DNA of 26,012 nucleotides from Pelosinus fermentans (lineage in GTDB: Bacteria > Bacillota > Negativicutes > DSM-13327), in assembly GCA_002434245.1 (NCBI GenBank), contig DJJR01000073.1, positions 1-26,012 on the forward strand, read 5' to 3'. Made by a program: the position numbers and the translations under genes. This document shows, one piece after another, positions 1 to 8,272 of this stretch (the stretch's first letter is position 1; every line of letters starts with the position of its first letter). The notes below the pieces were generated by a model that searched no databases, was not told where the DNA came from, and was given only the letters and a program-made list of their open reading frames with translations.

Positions 1-51
1 ATCATCTTTTTAACCTTTATAGTCTTTTTAGTTTCCGCAATTACAGTTTTA

Positions 52-861
52 TTAAAAATAGGTTCCTAATTCTTTTAGAGAATCAAATTGCAGCGTTGGC
101 TGGATCTTTGAGCTTTGTAAATCATTTACTTTTGTTTCTCCCGATAAAACCAGAATCGTCACCAAGTCATTCCCATTGCCAAGTGCAATGTCCGTATATA
201 ATCGGTCGCCAACCACAGCAATTTCCTCTTCTTTGAAACCTGTATTTTTCAAAATATACTGCAAGGTATGGGCTGTCGGCTTACCAAAGTATTCTGGTGA
301 AACTCCGGTAGAAGCTGTAATCATGGCGCAGATGGACCCGCAATCTGGAATAAAGCCATCCTCTGTTGGACAATTAAAATCAGGATGAACACCTAAGAAA
401 ACCGCCCCTTCGCGAATAAACTTACATGCCTTGGATACCTTCTCATAAGCTAAGGTTGTATCAAACCCTACAACTACCACATCCGGATCTTCTTCTACTA
501 AATGAATCTTGGATTCTTGAAAGTCACTTTTTAAATATTCGTTGCCTAATAGAAAAACTTTTTTCCCTGGCATTGCTTCCTGCAGATGACGGATAATGAC
601 TTGGTTTGAAATTAGCATCGCATTCTCTTTTACATCATAGCCCATATGATGAATTTTATTGATGTAAAACTTTGCATTTTTCGAAGAATTATTAGTAAAA
701 AATTTAAAATCGATCTTATTTTTTTCTAGTCTCTCTAAAAACTCAATAGCACCATCTAATAAATTCCCGCCTAAATATACCGTCCCGTCTAAATCCAGAA
801 TGAAACATTTTACTTTATTTAAAACATCCTGTGTTTTTCTCTTCATTGCCTTACCATTCAT
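52..861 (-). CDS. HAD-IIA family sugar-phosphate phosphatase (AraL/NagD-like)
   Basis: This 269-residue protein is a cytoplasmic haloacid-dehalogenase phosphatase of subfamily IIA, the NagD/AraL/4-nitrophenylphosphatase group, expected to dephosphorylate small sugar or polyol phosphates. Motif I is DLDGTVYLGG, with the nucleophile Asp23 and acid/base Asp25. The cap region has the Cys-rich stretch DFNCPTEDG...DCGSICA, followed by GKPT (motif III lysine) and VVGDRLYTDIALG (motif IV acidic residues). The length matches the family. Its ATG directly abuts the TAA of the upstream araM-like gene, with a GGAAG ribosome site inside that gene's end, so the two are almost certainly translationally coupled. 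An alternative Met lies five codons in. An AraL-AraM pair also occurs in the Bacillus subtilis arabinose operon (known). The physiological substrate here is unknown. No terminator is visible before the window edge. Confidence 0.88.
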   Translation of the reverse strand: MNGKAMKRKTQDVLNKVKCFILDLDGTVYLGGNLLDGAIEFLERLEKNKIDFKFFTNNSSKNAKFYINKIHHMGYDVKENAMLISNQVIIRHLQEAMPGKKVFLLGNEYLKSDFQESKIHLVEEDPDVVVVGFDTTLAYEKVSKACKFIREGAVFLGVHPDFNCPTEDGFIPDCGSICAMITASTGVSPEYFGKPTAHTLQYILKNTGFKEEEIAVVGDRLYTDIALGNGNDLVTILVLSGETKVNDLQSSKIQPTLQFDSLKELGTYF

Positions 862-2241
862 TTATACTTCTTCCTTCTTTAAGTAATCATGAACCTCATG
901 AGCAAATTCTTCTAAAAGTCCAAGGTCAGATAATAAGTTAAGGATGGTATATCTTGTCCGAACTTCTTTCGCCATCAGAATTCCATTGATGACATAATGT
1001 TCATCAATGCCGACTTCCCTGGGACGGCTCGCTCCTCCAGCATGTTTAAGAATGGCTGTAATCTCTCTTGCCGAAGGTATACCCTTAACGATATCGATAA
1101 TTTCATCCATATGTTTTCGGATGGTATGAATCCTTGCCATTCTTTTAGCAATAGAGTTTCGTTGTTCTCTTTCATTGATATGAATAATTTCCTGAGCAGC
1201 TTTTTGATAGAGACTTTCAACACTTTTTTTCCATTGCTCCTGATCAAATGAATTGGCTTTATTAACAGCCTCGTCAAAATCAATCGATGCTTGGGCTAAT
1301 AGTTCACTTAACTTTGCCGTAATTACGGCAGCAATCCCGACCTTTGTGCCATGGAGTACAGCCTTCTTCTGTTCAAATAAAAACATCATTTCCCAATAAT
1401 GGGCCAAATGATGCTCTGAACCGGAAGCAGGTCTGGAATTGCCGACAAAGCTCATGGCAATCCCCGTCACTACCAGGGCTTCCATCAAGTTTTTAATGGC
1501 ACCTTCGTCTCTGTTTTTTATTCCTTCTACATTATTGATACATTTTGTCATGGATTCCGTAACCATTTTTACAACTACATCACAATAATATTCATCATTA
1601 ATCACTTTACCCAATTTCCAATCGGTTAAAGCTGAATATTTTCCAACAATATCTCCGAAACCGGCAATAATCATATTCATGGGCGCCTGTTTTAATATAG
1701 TAAGATCTCCAATAATTGCTTTAGGGCAGACACATTCAAAAGAAGTTTTAAGATTATCGACAATTAAGGCGGCCCCAGTGGAGGCAAAGCCATCCATAGA
1801 AGGAGCCGTTGCCACAATAATGGTAGGTATGCTGATTTTGTGGCTGACAAACTTAGCTAAATCATTTAACGTACCTGTGCCTACGGTAACAATTACATCT
1901 GTATCCTTATCCACTTGAATTAATAATGTGCCTACGGCTGCTTCGTCAGGGACAAGTTCTTCTTCTCCTTGAAATACAAATTTCTTGTATGCAAAGTTTG
2001 CTTGCCTTAAGGCGGCCTCTACCTGCTTCCCAGCGACTTGATCTGTGTGAAGATCGGCGATGACTAATGCTTTTTTATATTGAAATTCGATTAAGCATTC
2101 AGGCAGTTTATCAATCCCATTCTTTTCGATTAGGATACGATCAATCGCAACGCGATGAGCTTCTTTGCATTCGCAATGTATTTCATTTCCTAAGAAATCT
2201 TCTATTTCTAAGTGTTCAATCGTATCTAGTGTTATATTCAT
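862..2241 (-). CDS. araM: AraM-like sn-glycerol-1-phosphate dehydrogenase (iron-type alcohol dehydrogenase fold)
   Basis: A 459-residue member of the sn-glycerol-1-phosphate dehydrogenase family (AraM/EgsA), which reduces dihydroxyacetone phosphate with NAD(P)H. The nucleotide-binding VGTGTLND is near residues 120-127. Metal ligands are visible as the Asp of APSMDGF (about 150), the His of GSEHHLAH (274-281) and the His of LHGTKVG (about 297). I chose the ATG at 2241 because GGAG lies eight bases upstream; an in-frame extension of 24 residues upstream lacks a ribosome site and would run into the repeat element. The protein is longer than B. subtilis AraM (about 394). It is followed with no gap by a HAD phosphatase and preceded, across a 176-base gap holding a repeat element, by a mannose-family PTS EIID gene. 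It may make a G1P-type product or act on another polyol phosphate imported by the PTS; the substrate is an inference. Confidence 0.85.
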   Translation of the reverse strand: MNITLDTIEHLEIEDFLGNEIHCECKEAHRVAIDRILIEKNGIDKLPECLIEFQYKKALVIADLHTDQVAGKQVEAALRQANFAYKKFVFQGEEELVPDEAAVGTLLIQVDKDTDVIVTVGTGTLNDLAKFVSHKISIPTIIVATAPSMDGFASTGAALIVDNLKTSFECVCPKAIIGDLTILKQAPMNMIIAGFGDIVGKYSALTDWKLGKVINDEYYCDVVVKMVTESMTKCINNVEGIKNRDEGAIKNLMEALVVTGIAMSFVGNSRPASGSEHHLAHYWEMMFLFEQKKAVLHGTKVGIAAVITAKLSELLAQASIDFDEAVNKANSFDQEQWKKSVESLYQKAAQEIIHINEREQRNSIAKRMARIHTIRKHMDEIIDIVKGIPSAREITAILKHAGGASRPREVGIDEHYVINGILMAKEVRTRYTILNLLSDLGLLEEFAHEVHDYLKKEEV

Positions 2242-2288
2242 CTTTGCCGCTCCTTTATCACCAAATTTCTTGTTAAAACATATGAAAA

Positions 2289-2376
2289 GGAACCACAGAG
2301 GCACTGACAACACTGGGAGGAAGATAGATAGGTTTAAAAATCTCTGCGCACTCTGTGTCCTCTGTGTTCAAGTTCC
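2289..2376 (-). repeat. Imperfect inverted-repeat element, copy 2 (88 bp)
   Basis: The ends GGAACCACAGAGG and GTTCAAGTTCC form imperfect inverted repeats made of CAGAG/CTCTG units. Read on the minus strand, its core GATTTTTAAACCTATCTATC matches the core of the element at 5342-5421 almost exactly, so the two are copies of one family in opposite orientations. It lies between the EIID gene and araM. It could fold into a stem-loop in the operon transcript, but no intrinsic-terminator T tract is evident. Confidence 0.75.
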
Positions 2377-2417
2377 CTTAAATTTATAAACTCTGGCTAC
2401 AAGAAAAACTATCGCTC

Positions 2418-3233
2418 TTAAAATATACCTAAAATTCCTGTAACAGCACCTAAGGCTATTAAGATACCCATTAGCTTAATAGGAGAAACACCCTTTTTAA
2501 CCATAGAAAGAACAATTAAGGTTAATGCCAGCGGGATCAATCCTGGCATGAGTTTATCCAGTAAATCGGCCTGTAAGTTAAATTTCACTTGACCTACATC
2601 AAAACTAATTAAGGTTTGTAGGGGAATAAACCGTCCTACCAGCCCTCCCATGACAAGAGTTCCTAAAATCGATGCACCTTCAATTACCTTATTAATCATA
2701 CCGCCTTCTAAAATTTGCTCCACTGCCTTCTTGCCATAGGTATAGCCATTCATCCACATGGTAAGTTGAATGGTTGTCATAATAGTAAATTGAGCAATTA
2801 AAAAAATGATGGGACCTGCAAGATTTTGATTATTGGTAATACCAATGCAGATCGCAAGCATAATGGGAGTAATAATCCCTTGGGTTAATGTATCCCCAAT
2901 ACCTGCCAAAGGTCCCATTAAACCAGTTTTAATCCCATTGAAAGCTCCATCAGTAATAGGCTTGCCATTGGCTTTTTCTTCTTCCATGGCAATGGTAATT
3001 CCATGAATCACAGCGCCGCATATCGGCTCTGTATTGAAAAAGGATAAATGCCGCTGTACTGCTGCCTTGGCATCTTCTTTATCAGGATATAGTTTTTCGA
3101 TAACAGGCAGCATGGAATGGGCAAATGCAGTAGCTTGCATTCTTTCATAGTTATAATTAGATTGGGCGAACATATACCATCGAAACCAAGATTTAAGCAC
3201 ATCATTCTTCGTTAATGTCTTTGCAGTTTGCAT
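2418..3233 (-). CDS. PTS mannose/fructose/sorbose-family transporter subunit IID
   Basis: A 271-residue EIID subunit, half of the membrane channel of a mannose-type phosphotransferase system. It has the typical N-terminus (KNDVLKSWFRWYMF, QATAFAHSMLPVIEKLYP) and the family signature GPLAGIGDTLTQG at about residues 107-119, followed by hydrophobic segments around 120-165 and 235-271. The start is supported by AGGAGG seven to eight bases upstream. It follows the EIIC gene by 21 bases and is the last PTS gene of the operon. The subunit sequence does not reveal sugar specificity (mannose, fructose, sorbose, N-acetylgalactosamine and others share this family), so no gene symbol is given. Confidence 0.95.
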   Translation of the reverse strand: MQTAKTLTKNDVLKSWFRWYMFAQSNYNYERMQATAFAHSMLPVIEKLYPDKEDAKAAVQRHLSFFNTEPICGAVIHGITIAMEEEKANGKPITDGAFNGIKTGLMGPLAGIGDTLTQGIITPIMLAICIGITNNQNLAGPIIFLIAQFTIMTTIQLTMWMNGYTYGKKAVEQILEGGMINKVIEGASILGTLVMGGLVGRFIPLQTLISFDVGQVKFNLQADLLDKLMPGLIPLALTLIVLSMVKKGVSPIKLMGILIALGAVTGILGIF

Positions 3234-3254
3234 GCTTACTTACCTCCTTCATAT

Positions 3255-4016
3255 TTATACGTTGACATCTTTTTTACCGGAATAGCGCAGGGAAGTTACT
3301 GTCAGTGCTAATACAACACCCATGATGGCAATAATCAATATGTCCTGTTTGAAATATACAGATAAAATAACACCTAAGACAAAAAACGGCATGGTAAAGG
3401 AATTGCCAATTAATTTCAGATTCATTGCGATACCCAGAGCAGGCAGCATGGCACCGATTACCGTAAACACATGCAATACGCTAGGGCTCATCACTCGCAG
3501 CATTCCTGATACAGCATCCGGTCCATAGAATACTACCAAGGTGGCAGGAATAAAACTAACTAAGAATAGCAAAATCTGAGGGGGAAAGACATTGATAAAG
3601 GCTAACCGCCTTACGTTGCCTTTTTCAACTTCCTTATCCGCCCAATGAACAAAGAAGGAATTCACCGTCATTTTAGCAATCCAAAGCACCGTTGCAATGG
3701 TTCCTAATGGTACTGATATCGCCATGGCAGTGGCTACATCCAGGTTGGAAACTAAAGCAAGAGCCGTTCCAACGTATCCTGCAAAGGAAGGGTCACCCAT
3801 TTGGGCCCCACCGGCTGAAATAAAGCCTAAGTATATAACATTGATGCCCGCACCAATTAATGCCCCTTCTAAGGGCTGACCTAAAATGATACCGGTAATA
3901 AATCCAGCTACCAACGGCCGATTAAAAGTAAAGAAACCAACATAGGTAAACCAGGGACTCCATGAAAGATAATAAAAAATACCGATTAACGCAGCCTGTA
4001 AAAAAGAGATGTCCAT
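3255..4016 (-). CDS. PTS mannose/fructose/sorbose-family transporter subunit IIC
   Basis: A 253-residue, highly hydrophobic EIIC permease subunit that binds and translocates the sugar together with EIID. It begins MDISFLQAALIGIFYYLSWS and carries the family stretch GAGINVIYLGFISAGGAQMGD, which includes conserved Gly residues of the sugar-binding region. Several membrane segments follow up to residue 245. I chose the ATG at 4016 because AAAGGAGGAA lies seven bases upstream; an in-frame TTG eight codons earlier contains the ribosome site itself and is unlikely. It lies 43 bases after the EIIB gene and 21 bases before EIID. Specificity is unknown. Confidence 0.95.
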   Translation of the reverse strand: MDISFLQAALIGIFYYLSWSPWFTYVGFFTFNRPLVAGFITGIILGQPLEGALIGAGINVIYLGFISAGGAQMGDPSFAGYVGTALALVSNLDVATAMAISVPLGTIATVLWIAKMTVNSFFVHWADKEVEKGNVRRLAFINVFPPQILLFLVSFIPATLVVFYGPDAVSGMLRVMSPSVLHVFTVIGAMLPALGIAMNLKLIGNSFTMPFFVLGVILSVYFKQDILIIAIMGVVLALTVTSLRYSGKKDVNV

Positions 4017-4059
4017 ACTTTTTCCTCCTTTATTTTGCAAGCATCACATGCTTTGAAGA

Positions 4060-4533
4060 TTAAATCATCGTTGCCATTGGCATTTTATTTGCATCAGGAA
4101 CAATTTGTACAAAAACATCCACGCCAAGAGTCAATAATTCTTTAAATATCGCTTTTTCTTCTGCCGATATCGAGATGTTTCTGTAGAGCTGCTTTCTACC
4201 CTGTGTTGCTCCCATACCACCTAGATTTAAGTCGGCAATGTTAACTCCAGCCTTTATAAGACCAAGTACGGTTTTAGGTGTCTTAACTAAAATAATAACT
4301 TTTTCGCCAGTATCTTCTCCTGCCAGTGTTACAGCGGCATCCTCAGTATTAAAAATATCTACTTTAATAGAAGACGGTGCCGCCATCTTTAACACTTTTA
4401 CCATAAAAGAATCTTCGGCTACCTCATCATCCACGACAATAATTCGATCTGCTTTGGTAATTTTTGTCCAGGCAGTAATCACCTGCCCATGTATTAATCG
4501 GTCATCAATTCGAGTCAGAACAATATGTAACAT
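4060..4533 (-). CDS. PTS mannose/fructose/sorbose-family transporter subunit IIB
   Basis: A 157-residue cytoplasmic EIIB that passes the phosphoryl group from EIIA to the sugar. The phosphorylated histidine is His15 in RIDDRLIHGQV, the hallmark of the mannose-type IIB family. Later conserved blocks are DRIIVVDDEVA, KVIILVKTP and LNLGGMG. I place the start at the ATG at 4533, preceded by AGAGGTGG; a GTG three codons upstream overlaps the ribosome site. The gap from the EIIA stop is only 15 bases, so the genes are one operon. The length is normal for the family. Confidence 0.95.
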   Translation of the reverse strand: MLHIVLTRIDDRLIHGQVITAWTKITKADRIIVVDDEVAEDSFMVKVLKMAAPSSIKVDIFNTEDAAVTLAGEDTGEKVIILVKTPKTVLGLIKAGVNIADLNLGGMGATQGRKQLYRNISISAEEKAIFKELLTLGVDVFVQIVPDANKMPMATMI

Positions 4534-4548
4534 AACATCCACCTCTTC

Positions 4549-4971
4549 TTACTTATTCGTTTCATCAAATATTTCAATCTCTTTAAAAAGTTCCCTGATT
4601 CCCGTGATACCTGTCTGGATACATACATTCGTTAACTCATCTAACTCATAGGACTCTCTCATACTAAAAGCCTCAATGATCATTGGTAAACTAAAACCGG
4701 CGATACACCTAAACTTACTGGTAATGGTGCTGCTCGCTTTGGCGGTATTATTATAAGGACTCGCGCCAAATAAATCAGCAAATACCAGCACCCCCATTCC
4801 TGTATCTAATGCTTGGATGGCTGCATTGACCTTCTCGCAAAACGCTTCAATGCTATCTCCGCGATAACATCCCAGCGCCAATGCTTTTTCCTGCTTCCCC
4901 AAAATTAATTGAGCAGTTTGTAAAGCTGCTTCGCCAAAATTTTCATGGGTTACTACTAAAATTCCAATCAT
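4549..4971 (-). CDS. PTS mannose/fructose/sorbose-family transporter subunit IIA
   Basis: A 140-residue soluble EIIA that accepts phosphate from HPr. The active histidine is His9 in VVTHENFG and the family motif DLFGASPYN is at about residues 66-74. It is the first gene of the operon. Its ATG has AAAGGAGGA upstream, and the likely sigma-54 promoter at 5003-5020 would give a leader of only about 20-25 bases. The EIIA-like module inside the LevR-type regulator encoded upstream is related to this protein. EIIA and EIIB are separate polypeptides here, unlike E. coli ManX. Confidence 0.95.
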   Translation of the reverse strand: MIGILVVTHENFGEAALQTAQLILGKQEKALALGCYRGDSIEAFCEKVNAAIQALDTGMGVLVFADLFGASPYNNTAKASSTITSKFRCIAGFSLPMIIEAFSMRESYELDELTNVCIQTGITGIRELFKEIEIFDETNK

Positions 4972-5002
4972 TAAAATCCTCCTTTCTTTGTACTACGTAT
5001 TA

Positions 5003-5020
5003 ATGCAACTCCCATGCCAA
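5003..5020 (-). promoter_or_regulatory. Sigma-54 (-24/-12) promoter of the mannose-type PTS operon
   Basis: On the minus strand the sequence reads TTGGCATGGGAGTTGCAT, which matches the RpoN consensus TTGGCAC-N5-TTGCW with the -24 GG (5018-5017) and -12 GC (5006-5005) at exactly the required spacing. Transcription would start near 4993, about 22 bases before the EIIA start codon. A sigma-54 activator of the LevR type is encoded just upstream, which strongly supports the assignment. Confidence 0.85.
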
Positions 5021-5021
5021 C

Positions 5022-5195
5022 TATGTGTCTCATTACCTGTCAGTCAGATAACAAACAGCCTCCGTCTATGGAAATAAGGGTTCATTTGCGGCAATAAAAT
5101 AATTTTAATTTTTGGATATCTTCCCTATTTAGAATGTGTCTTAAAATGTGTCTTATTTATCTTCTATGAGATGTGTCTCAGAATTCAAGACACAT
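5022..5195. promoter_or_regulatory. Cluster of TGTGTCTYA boxes, likely LevR-type activator sites
   Basis: Five copies of an ATGTGTCTYA-like box occur in 174 bases: TATGTGTCTCA at 5022-5032, AATGTGTCTTA at 5133-5143 and again at 5145-5155 (12-base period), GATGTGTCTCA at 5170-5180, and an inverted copy AGACACAT at 5188-5195. The last two form an inverted repeat around GAATTC. The main cluster is 115-190 bases upstream of the -12 element, the usual place for enhancer-binding activators. An A/T-rich stretch at 5095-5120 lies between cluster and promoter and could allow looping. The assignment to LevR is inferred. Confidence 0.65.
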
Positions 5196-5341
5196 AAGAA
5201 AAATGTGATAGTGAAGCAATCTCTTAACAAGGAGGGGATTGCTTCGCTAATGCTCGCAACGGTCATGAAATAAATCACAGGAGTGTCAGAAAAGACATCC
5301 GAGTTTTTTTGATAATGACAAACAGAGCAAATAGAACGATT

Positions 5342-5421
5342 AACCGCAGAGACGCAGAGGACGCTGAGGGGATTTTTAACCCTATCTATCTTTTCTCTGT
5401 GTTCTCTGCGTCTCTGCGGTT
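5342..5421 (+). repeat. Inverted-repeat element, copy 1 (80 bp)
   Basis: The ends are perfect 18-base inverted repeats (AACCGCAGAGACGCAGAG at 5342-5359 and its complement at 5404-5421), extended imperfectly inward by GGACGCTGAG/CTCTGTGTTC. The core GATTTTTAACCCTATCTATC matches the element at 2289-2376. It has no coding capacity and resembles the widespread CCGCAGAGACGCAGAG palindromic intergenic repeats of environmental bacteria (from memory; no search run). It lies upstream of the sugar operon's activator boxes, so it does not separate them from the promoter. Confidence 0.85.
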
Positions 5422-5507
5422 CGATTATTTTTTTCCACGCATTTTCTATACCCTTTTTAAGGGGCTTTTCTTGATAATGACAGGTAATGAATAATCCTTA
5501 TGAATGA

Positions 5508-5551
5508 AAAGAAGCTCAAGAGTTTACATTACATTTCTCTTAAGCTTCTTT
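5508..5551 (-). terminator. Intrinsic terminator of the LevR-type regulator gene
   Basis: On the minus strand AAAGAAGCTTAAGAG pairs with CTCTTGAGCTTCTTT (15 pairs, one a G-U wobble) around a 14-base loop, followed by a short T-rich stretch. It starts 12 bases after the stop codon of the regulator gene. Confidence 0.65.
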
Positions 5552-5562
5552 ACTGTATTCTT

Positions 5563-8223
5563 CTAATTCGATAGGATATTGAAATGTGCATCCATCATTT
5601 CAACGACATAGGCCAATTCAGTATTGGGAATTTCAATGCCAAATGCCTCTTCTACGATAATGAATGCATTTTTAATGGTCTTGAAAAGAGATTCCTTAGA
5701 CTCCTTAATATGAGAGAAATTCGTATAAGGCAAGGGTTCATTCCTTATGATTCTTTCAATCATGCAAGAACAATGAAATAAGAATTTGATCCTGATGCTT
5801 TCATCAATAGTTCCATCACAGGTATCTGCGACTTTTTCTAATACTTCATTGAGCAATCTTGATGCTTTTTTTACATTTAAGAATGTGAGAATTTCTTCTA
5901 ACATAGCAATAGCACGTTCTTGATAGATAATGGGTGAGTAACCAAATTCAACTGGCGAGTTCTCCACTTTTATTCTTCCGCCAATTAACGGACTCATTCC
6001 ATTTACACTTTCCACAAGCATATCAAGGCTGATATTGGGTAACATCGCTTTTCTCGCTGCTTCAATTACCATAGGGGTACTCACCATTTTAACGACTCTT
6101 GTGGGTATACCTGTTCGTTCTGAAATGATTTCGGAAAAGGTGGTAAGAGAGCCCATATCCACTAAGAGCAGCACGCCTCGTCCCTTATTGATTTTTTTCA
6201 CCCTTTCAATTGCCTTGTCCAAAATTACTTCTACCTTCTCCTCCAAAGGCATGTCTATGGCATGAATACATTCATAACCTAGTAGGGTTTGGGCTACTTG
6301 AACCATATTGGTAGCTGTGGCATACCCATGAGTGATAACCAAAACCTCAATATTTTCCTCACTCTTTTTTACATGCAGAGAGTATAGCAGCATAGCGGTA
6401 AAAGCGACTTCATCGTCAGGGATATGGATTCCCAATTTCTCTTCCAGCTTATTTTTAATCTTTTCGGCAACAGCAAATTCCTGCTGATGCTCTTCATATA
6501 TTTTTTTGATATTGGGATGGATGGAGATCTGCCCTAAGCGCAGCCTTTCCACAAGAGTTTCCATATGCAGAGCTAGACTATATATTACTTTACTATCAAA
6601 TGATAACCCTATAGCGTCTTTTGATTCTGCCAAGGATTCTTCAATGATTTTGACAATCTCCGGAGTAACGATTTTTGCCAGAACTTCTTTTTCTAACAAC
6701 AGATTATGATCTTGGGTTATAGAAAAAGAATCGTGAAAGCGATTTTGAATCTGCTGATTCATGCGTTCTCTAATTTCATTAAGAGAAAGACCCTTTTCTA
6801 AAAATTTCTGCGCACTTCTAAGGATTACATCATAAAAATCCTCTTCGGTTTTATAATCGTCATACAAGAGCACGTTTTTTAGACTTGCATGTAAGTCTTC
6901 CTTTGCACCGTTAAATGTGATGGATTCGAAATCGTTTAAATTAAAGACCTTTGCTATTTCCTGCCTTTTATTATCAATGGTGAAAAATCCTTCTTTTAAG
7001 CGCTGTGAGAGCTGTGATAGTTTTATATGAACATCACTTTGCTGCTCAGTCACATATTCTACAAATGCATTGGCACACATAAGCTGGATATCGTTTTTTA
7101 ATTGTCCTATATTGCCTGGACATTTGTAGATCAACAATACTTTTAAAACCTCTTTTGATACGGTTACAGGTATTTTAATCTTGACAGACTCTTCTCTAAA
7201 AAACTGACAGATAAGAGTCATTCGTCCTTTCAATGACCGCTCTGCTAAACTAGGAAGCATAATAATTACCGGAATTCTTCTTAGCAGGGTCCCAAGGATC
7301 ACTTCCTTAGGATCTTCAGTCGTAGCGGCAATGATCAGTATGTCAGCCTTACGGGTATTTTCCGATTCCCCTAAGCGACGATAACTGCCCCTATCCATCA
7401 AGGAAAACAGCATTTCCTGTCCTTCTGGCGGCAGACGATGAACTTCATCTAAAAATAAAATTCCTCCATTTGCTTGATCCACTAATCCTTTTTTCTCAAT
7501 ATCTGCGCCCGTAAAAGCGCCTTTTACATTGCCAAAAAGATGTGAAACTAACAGCTGGAGATTTTCCGCATAATCAGCACAATTAAATATGACATAAGGG
7601 GCATTGGCAGAAAATCGTCCTATCTCAATTGCATAACGATACATAATTTCCGCAAAAGTTGTTTTTCCGATTCCTGTAGGACCGATTAATAACGTATGTA
7701 ATCCTTTCGGTGGATATAGAATTGCTGCACGCGCCTGCTTTACCTGATTCTTTAAATCATCTTTAGAACCCACTATATTAGCAAAAATATCATCTTTCGG
7801 TTTTGCATGATTCTCTATTAAATGATGTAATTCATTTTTATTACAAGAAAATACTTCTTCTTTTTCATTACAAAGCAGCGATGTTTTAATTATTAGCTTT
7901 CTAAAATCAGTATCCTTTTTAATAATTGGATCTTTTATCATGATCTGTGCATTTGTTTCCAGCCATATACGATCCAGATAACGCACAGGTTTACCTAAGA
8001 TTTTAATAACCTTTCCCTCAGCCACAAGATTATTTAATTCCGTGCTGACATTATTCCTGGTAATGTTAAGCTTCTCTGATAAAAGGGTTGTTTCAAATCC
8101 GATTTTTTCTAGTACTTTATTGCCAAAATCACTCTCCTGGGTGAGCATTTTTAATTGTAGATAGACTTTCTCTTTTCTATGTACTTTATGTTCCAGACCA
8201 TAAAATGTATCATCCTTTGACAA
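5563..8223 (-). CDS. LevR-type sigma-54-dependent PTS-regulated transcriptional activator
   Basis: This 886-residue regulator matches the LevR/ManR architecture. An N-terminal winged-HTH lies at about 25-85 (TTLLSEKLNITRNNVSTEL). A sigma-54 AAA+ domain at about 150-400 has Walker A GPTGIGKT (181-188), the sigma-54 contact loop GAFTGA (235-240) and Walker B GGILFLDE (253-260). A first PRD spans about 500-620 (His553, His617), a mannose-type EIIA-like domain about 625-745 (His632 in VITHGYAT), and a second PRD about 780-886 (His817, His880). PTS proteins would phosphorylate the PRD histidines to couple operon expression to sugar flow (known for LevR; inferred here). The start is a TTG preceded by a GGGGGGGA ribosome site. 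It is transcribed toward the PTS operon and ends in its own terminator, so it is a separate unit. The gene product requires RpoN, consistent with the promoter at 5003-5020. Confidence 0.93.
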   Translation of the reverse strand: MSKDDTFYGLEHKVHRKEKVYLQLKMLTQESDFGNKVLEKIGFETTLLSEKLNITRNNVSTELNNLVAEGKVIKILGKPVRYLDRIWLETNAQIMIKDPIIKKDTDFRKLIIKTSLLCNEKEEVFSCNKNELHHLIENHAKPKDDIFANIVGSKDDLKNQVKQARAAILYPPKGLHTLLIGPTGIGKTTFAEIMYRYAIEIGRFSANAPYVIFNCADYAENLQLLVSHLFGNVKGAFTGADIEKKGLVDQANGGILFLDEVHRLPPEGQEMLFSLMDRGSYRRLGESENTRKADILIIAATTEDPKEVILGTLLRRIPVIIMLPSLAERSLKGRMTLICQFFREESVKIKIPVTVSKEVLKVLLIYKCPGNIGQLKNDIQLMCANAFVEYVTEQQSDVHIKLSQLSQRLKEGFFTIDNKRQEIAKVFNLNDFESITFNGAKEDLHASLKNVLLYDDYKTEEDFYDVILRSAQKFLEKGLSLNEIRERMNQQIQNRFHDSFSITQDHNLLLEKEVLAKIVTPEIVKIIEESLAESKDAIGLSFDSKVIYSLALHMETLVERLRLGQISIHPNIKKIYEEHQQEFAVAEKIKNKLEEKLGIHIPDDEVAFTAMLLYSLHVKKSEENIEVLVITHGYATATNMVQVAQTLLGYECIHAIDMPLEEKVEVILDKAIERVKKINKGRGVLLLVDMGSLTTFSEIISERTGIPTRVVKMVSTPMVIEAARKAMLPNISLDMLVESVNGMSPLIGGRIKVENSPVEFGYSPIIYQERAIAMLEEILTFLNVKKASRLLNEVLEKVADTCDGTIDESIRIKFLFHCSCMIERIIRNEPLPYTNFSHIKESKESLFKTIKNAFIIVEEAFGIEIPNTELAYVVEMMDAHFNILSN

Positions 8224-8272
8224 TAGATCCCCCCCTTGTCCCCATCATCTACAGTACTATAAACGCATTAAA

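Noticed and set aside
1..51. Possible start of another minus-strand gene at the window edge (ATG at 5-3 after AAAGG)
   Set aside because: Only one or two codons are inside the window, so it cannot be supported.
5211..5248. Inverted repeat GAAGCAATC/GATTGCTTC with AGGAGGGG in the loop, followed by a seven-codon ORF
   Set aside because: Stem of 9-11 pairs is clear but there is no T tract, promoter or coding support; no role could be assigned.
2289..5421. The repeated CGCAGAG units considered as a CRISPR remnant
   Set aside because: Only two palindromic copies 3 kb apart, no spacers or cas genes.
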